The translations under genes were made by a program, and so were the position numbers. From Massilia sp. (GTDB lineage: Bacteria > Pseudomonadota > Gammaproteobacteria > Burkholderiales > Burkholderiaceae_D), in the NCBI GenBank assembly GCA_028291845.1, contig JAQGNM010000081.1:1-5563 (forward strand): 5,563 bases of DNA, in the 5' to 3' direction. Positions within the stretch are counted from its first letter, which is position 1. Each line of letters begins with the position of its first letter. Shown here in pieces: positions 5,349 through 5,563 of this stretch. The notes under the pieces are model-generated. The model did not search any database. It saw only the letters and a list, made by a program, of their open reading frames with translations, and had not been told where the DNA came from.

Positions 5349-5563
5349 GCCGGACCCACTCCTGAAAACAATACGGTCTCTTTGGCCAGATCGGCCGTCG
5401 GCAGCGCCTTGGCCTTTTTGGCCGCGGCGAAATCGAGCATGCGGTCGATCGAGCGCACCGCCTGCCTGCCGATTTCGGGATCGACGAACACTTCGTTGTT
5501 CATATGTTCCAGCACCTCGGCCAGGTTGCGCAGGCCGTTCATTGCCATCCACGGGCAGTGGGC
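5345..5563 (-). CDS. nadA: Quinolinate synthase NadA, C-terminal 72 residues
   Basis: NadA is an oxygen-sensitive [4Fe-4S] enzyme that condenses iminoaspartate from NadB with dihydroxyacetone phosphate to give quinolinate, the substrate of NadC. Only the 3' end is in the window; the gene runs off the right edge. The first visible residues, AHCPWMAMNGLRNLAEVLE, match the conserved C-terminal block of NadA. The Cys in HCPWM is the third cluster ligand (Cys297 in E. coli numbering). VFVDPEIGRQAVRSIDRM then LDFAA match the family's closing helices. About 24 residues follow RMLDF, longer than my recollection of E. coli NadA and ending LFSGVGPA. The TGA at 5347-5345 overlaps the nadC ATG, so nadA and nadC form a coupled operon. 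Assignment is firm despite the truncation. Confidence 0.95.
   Translation of the reverse strand, partial: AHCPWMAMNGLRNLAEVLEHMNNEVFVDPEIGRQAVRSIDRMLDFAAAKKAKALPTADLAKETVLFSGVGPA
5359..5363 (-). promoter_or_regulatory. Ribosome binding site of nadC
   Basis: Read on the - strand, AGGAG lies 10 nt before the nadC ATG (5348-5346), inside the last codons of nadA. With the ATGA stop/start overlap at 5348-5345, it supports translational coupling and fixes the nadC start. Confidence 0.6.

Noticed and set aside
5349..5552. Upstream extension of nadC giving 356 residues.
   Set aside because: It overlaps the nadA coding end in another frame. The ATG at 5348 has AGGAG upstream, an ATGA overlap and the expected NadC length.
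1..5563. Search for a mobile element, CRISPR array, toxin-antitoxin pair, defence system or RNA gene.
   Set aside because: No transposase, spaced direct repeats, tRNA-like cloverleaf or defence-protein motif was seen; the content is housekeeping and envelope genes of even composition.

Overview
The window is about 65-70% GC by eye and densely packed with genes. Protein features suggest a betaproteobacterium, most likely an Oxalobacteraceae member of the Massilia/Duganella/Janthinobacterium type. This placement is an inference from base composition and remembered family resemblance; no search was run. The dominant theme is de novo NAD biosynthesis from aspartate.

Layout. The window opens with the 3' end of an unrecognised + strand gene (ends at 316), followed by a short spacer with two GC-rich stems and a candidate promoter. 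Four + strand genes follow: nadB (L-aspartate oxidase, 412-2037), an EamA/DMT-family 10-helix transporter (2054-2983), a SIR2-family class II (SIRT4-like) NAD-dependent deacylase (3058-3924) and a Blc-type outer-membrane lipocalin lipoprotein (3930-4463). On the - strand, nadA (C-terminal 72 codons only, running off the right edge) and nadC (4482-5348) run towards them. nadA and nadC overlap by ATGA and are probably translationally coupled. The two gene sets converge at an 18-bp gap, where a perfect 13-bp stem with a GAAA loop begins inside the lipocalin coding sequence and covers its stop codon.

How the genes fit together. NadB oxidises aspartate to iminoaspartate. NadA condenses this with dihydroxyacetone phosphate to give quinolinate, and NadC converts quinolinate to nicotinate mononucleotide. 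All three steps from aspartate to NaMN are therefore encoded here, split between two convergent transcription units. The SIR2 enzyme consumes NAD+ and releases nicotinamide, so a producer set and a consumer sit side by side. The transporter and lipocalin have no obvious link to NAD and may be passengers.

No phage, transposon, CRISPR, tRNA or rRNA feature was seen, and no stretch over 300 bases lacks a gene. This looks like ordinary chromosomal housekeeping sequence. The points most worth checking are an 8-codon tandem duplication inside nadB, a Gln replacing the usual active-site His in NadC, the coding-embedded hairpin at the convergent junction, and the NAD-producer/NAD-consumer neighbourhood.
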